Shown: positions 61,362 to 64,000 of the stretch, one piece after another | Layout: every line of letters begins with the position of its first letter | Position numbering within the stretch: the stretch's first letter is position 1 | Origin: Fratercula arctica | Taxonomy: Eukaryota > Chordata > Aves > Charadriiformes > Alcidae | Assembly: GCA_947846985.1 (NCBI GenBank) | Contig: CANTUZ010000001.1 | Location: 7,178,004 to 7,242,003, forward strand | Reading direction: 5' to 3' | DNA: 64,000 nucleotides | Made by a program: the position numbers and the translations under genes | The notes under the pieces: generated by a model | What the model saw: only the letters and a program-made list of their open reading frames with translations | What the model was told of the DNA's origin: nothing | The model's database searches: none

Positions 61362-63490
61362 TAAAATTACAACCTTGGATTTCAGGAGGGCTAACTTTGG
61401 CCTCTTCAAGAAACTGCTTGGAGAGATCCCGTGGGCTAGGGCTATGGAAGGCAAAGGGGCTCAAGAAAGCTGGTTGATATTCAAAGACCACTTCCTCCAA
61501 GCTCAGGATCGGTGCATCCCGAAGAGAAAGAAATCGGCCAAGGGACGCAGGAGACCTGCATGGTTAAGCAGGGAGCTTCAGAAAAAGCTCAAGTGGAAGA
61601 AGGAAGTTTATAATAAGTGGAAGAAGGGACTGACCCCTTGGGAGGATTACAAGAATGCCACCAGAGCGTGCAGGGATGAAACAAGGAAAGCCAAGGCCGC
61701 CTTGGAATTAGACCTGTCTAGGGACGTCAAGCACAACAAAAAGAGCTTCTACAAGTATATTGGAAGCAAAAGGAAGACCAGAGAAGTTGTGGGCCCACTG
61801 TTGAATGAGACAGGAGTCATGGTGACGGAGGATGCGGAGAAGGCAGAGTTACTGAATGCCTTCTTTGCTTCGGTCTTTTCTGCTCCGCCCAGCCCTCAGG
61901 AGTCCCAGGCATTGAATAAAGTAACAGGGAAAGAAGACGACTTCCCTTGGGTTGAGGAGGAGCGAGTGAGGGATCAATTAGATCATTTAGATATTCACAA
62001 GTCCATGGGCCCCGATGGGATGCACCCGAGAGTGCTGAGGGAGCTGGCAGAAGTCATTGCTGGGCCGCTCTCCATCATCTTTGAAAGGTCCTGGAGAACA
62101 GGTGAGGTGCCTGAGGACTGGAGGAAAGCCAGTGTCACTCCAGTCTTCAAAAAAAGGCAAGAAGGAGGAGCCAGGGAACTACAGGCCGGTCAGCCTCACC
62201 TCCATCCCTGGAAAGATGATGGAACAGCTCGTTCTGGGCGTCATCTCAAGGCATGTGGAGGAAAAGAAAGCTATCAGAAGTACTCAGCATGGATTCACCA
62301 AGGGGAAGTCATGTCTGACTAATCTGATAGCCTTCTATGATGGCATGACTGGATGGATAGATGAGGGGAGGGCGGTAGATGTGGTCTATCTTGACTTAAG
62401 CAAGGCATTTGACACGGTCTCCCACAGCATCCTCATAGGGAAGCTTAGGAAGTGTGGGTTAGATGAACGGACAGTAAGGTGGATAGAAAACTGGTTGAAA
62501 GATAGAGCTCAGAGGGTTGTCATTAGGGGCACAGAGTCTAGTTGGAGACCAGTGACGAGTGGTGTTCCCCAGGGGTCAGTACTGGGTCCAGTCCTCTTCA
62601 ATATATTCATCAATGACCTGGATGAGGGGATAGAGTGCACCCTCAGCAAGTTTGCTGATGACACAAAGCTGGGGGGGGCGGCTGACACACCGGAGGGCTG
62701 TGCTGCCATACAGAGAGACCTGGACAGGTTGGAGATCTGGGCAGAGAGAAACCTTATGAAATTCAACAAGGGCAAGTGTAGGGTGCTGCACCTGGGGAGG
62801 AACAACCCCATGCACCAGTACAGGTTGGGGGCTGACCTGCTGGAGAGCAGCTCTGTGGAAAGAGACCTGGGAGTCCTGGTGGACAACAGGATGACCATGA
62901 GCCAGCAATGTGCCCTTGTGGCCAAGAAGGCCAATGGCATCCTGGGGTGCATCAAGAAGAGTGTGGCCAGCAGGTCAAGGGAGGTCATCCTCCCCCTCTA
63001 CTCTGCCTTGGTGAGGCCACACCTGGAGTACTGTGTCCAGTTCTGGGCTCCCCGGTTCCAGAAGGACAGGGAACTGCTGGAGAGGGTGCAGCAGAGGGCT
63101 ACCAAGATGATTAGGGGACTGGAACACCTCTCTTATGAGGAAAGGCTGAGGGATTTGGGTCTCTTCAGTCTGGAAAAAAGACGGCTGAGGGGGGATCTTA
63201 TCAACACTTATAAATACTTAAAGGGTGGGTGTCAGGAGGATGGGACCAGGCTCTTTTCAGTAGTGCCCGGGGACAGGACAAGAGGCAATGGGCACAAACT
63301 TGAGCACAAGAAGTTCCACCTAAACATGAGGAGGAACTTCTTTACCCTGAGGGTGGCAGAGCACTGGAACAGGCTGCCCAGAGAGGTGGTGGAGTCTCCA
63401 TCTCTGGAGACATTCCAAACCCCCCTGGACGTGTTCCTGTGTAACCTGCTCTGGGTGACCCTGCTCTGGCAGGGGGGTTGGACTAGATGA
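61362..63490 (+). pseudogene. CR1 ORF2 remnant: reverse transcriptase, frameshifted
   Basis: The frame from 61,375 (315 codons) covers the end of the endonuclease/linker and the RT fingers: [39 protein letters not shown]. At 62,147-62,153 a run of seven A shifts it; the remainder continues in the next frame from about 62,157 to TGA at 63,488. That part holds [20 protein letters not shown], motif [11 protein letters not shown] (Asp at 62,393), motif [19 protein letters not shown], and motif C FADD (62,651-62,662), so the catalytic Asp residues are present. The N-terminal endonuclease and ORF1 are missing, so the copy cannot act alone. Confidence 0.9.
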
Positions 63491-63536
63491 TCTCCAGAGG
63501 TCCCTTCCAACCCTATGGTTCTATGATTCTATGATT
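61362..63536 (+). mobile_element. CR1 LINE, 2.2 kb, young, 5'-truncated
   Basis: It starts inside ORF2 (KITTLDFRRANFGLFKKLL), runs through reverse transcriptase and the CR1 C-terminal region, and ends with ccctatggttctatgattctatgatttttt, the octamer-repeat 3' tail. It is the largest element in the window and lies in sense to the putative SYTL2 transcript. CR1 copies usually lose their 5' end on insertion, as here. Only one frame break in about 700 codons suggests a fairly recent insertion. Confidence 0.97.
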
Positions 63537-64000
63537 TTTTGGAAGAATGGGGCAAGGGAAGAAAAGAAAAGGAGAGTAATTCATGGGGATTCAGCAGCTC
63601 CTGACTGTATGCAAATGCTCTCTGTGGGACTCTGGGGGTGAAAGGAAGAGCAGGTGTGTTTTCCATTCTACAATAAAAGTTTGTGAGAAGGGAATGCAGG
63701 TGCTTTTGGCGCCTTCTCACTTTTATCTTCAGTACTGAATCTCTACATTTAAGGTGGCAAGTGGGTGGGATGGAAGAGGATGAGCACTCCTTTCCTGTAA
63801 AATGAAAGGAAGACATTGGCATCTTAACTGGCTTTTTAAGGAATTAATCAATTACTTGCATTCTGAGTTTCAGGTTGGGGGGGACAGACAATCTTTTGGC
63901 TGTTTCTTGTGGAAATTCCTTCCTAGGATTTGAATCTATCTTGTAAGTTGGGAAAACATTCAGAAAGAGATAGCCATTAAATGCAGAGGTGTGCTAGAGA
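63537..64000 (+). other. Intron sequence after the CR1
   Basis: A/T-leaning, no exon or repeat recognised up to the window end. Confidence 0.5.

Overview
The window looks like bird nuclear DNA. It is intron-rich and A/T-leaning, carries many 5'-truncated CR1 LINEs whose 3' ends show the CR1 octamer tail, and contains two conserved vertebrate genes split into short exons with standard splice sites. No bacterial, phage, CRISPR or RNA-gene features were seen.

Region 1 (1-17,550, + strand) is the 3' end of PICALM, the clathrin-assembly adaptor CALM. Nine exons were placed to the base. They include an 8-codon in-frame microexon and two mutually exclusive C-terminal ends: the usual four-residue IQFM end at 16,024, and an upstream AP180-like 30-residue tail at 14,945 that carries a DPF motif and has its own AATAAA. 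A long 3' UTR follows.

Region 2 (17,550-23,550) is a convergent intergenic spacer holding one young CR1 fragment and no supported gene.

Region 3 (23,550-about 45,000, - strand) is a complete CCDC83. Ten coding exons join in phase to a 415-residue coiled-coil protein. Its probable promoter is a CpG island at 44.69-44.94 kb containing a perfect RFX X-box, next to a G-rich minisatellite with a 38-bp higher-order period.

Region 4 (45.2-53.2 kb) is an intergenic spacer with two older CR1 fragments.

Region 5 (53.26-64.0 kb) starts with a second CpG island that has a CCAAT box and a strong + strand splice donor at 53,581. From gene order (PICALM - CCDC83 - SYTL2 in other amniotes) this is probably the noncoding first exon and first intron of SYTL2, but no SYTL2 coding sequence lies in the window. 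The putative intron carries a 2.2-kb CR1 copy with a reverse-transcriptase region broken by a single frameshift. The copy abuts a six-copy 23-bp tandem array.

No new multi-gene system was found. The observations most worth checking are the alternative PICALM tail, the X-box in the CCDC83 promoter island, the tandem array at the CR1 5' junction, and a pair of inverted, near-identical CR1 3' ends.
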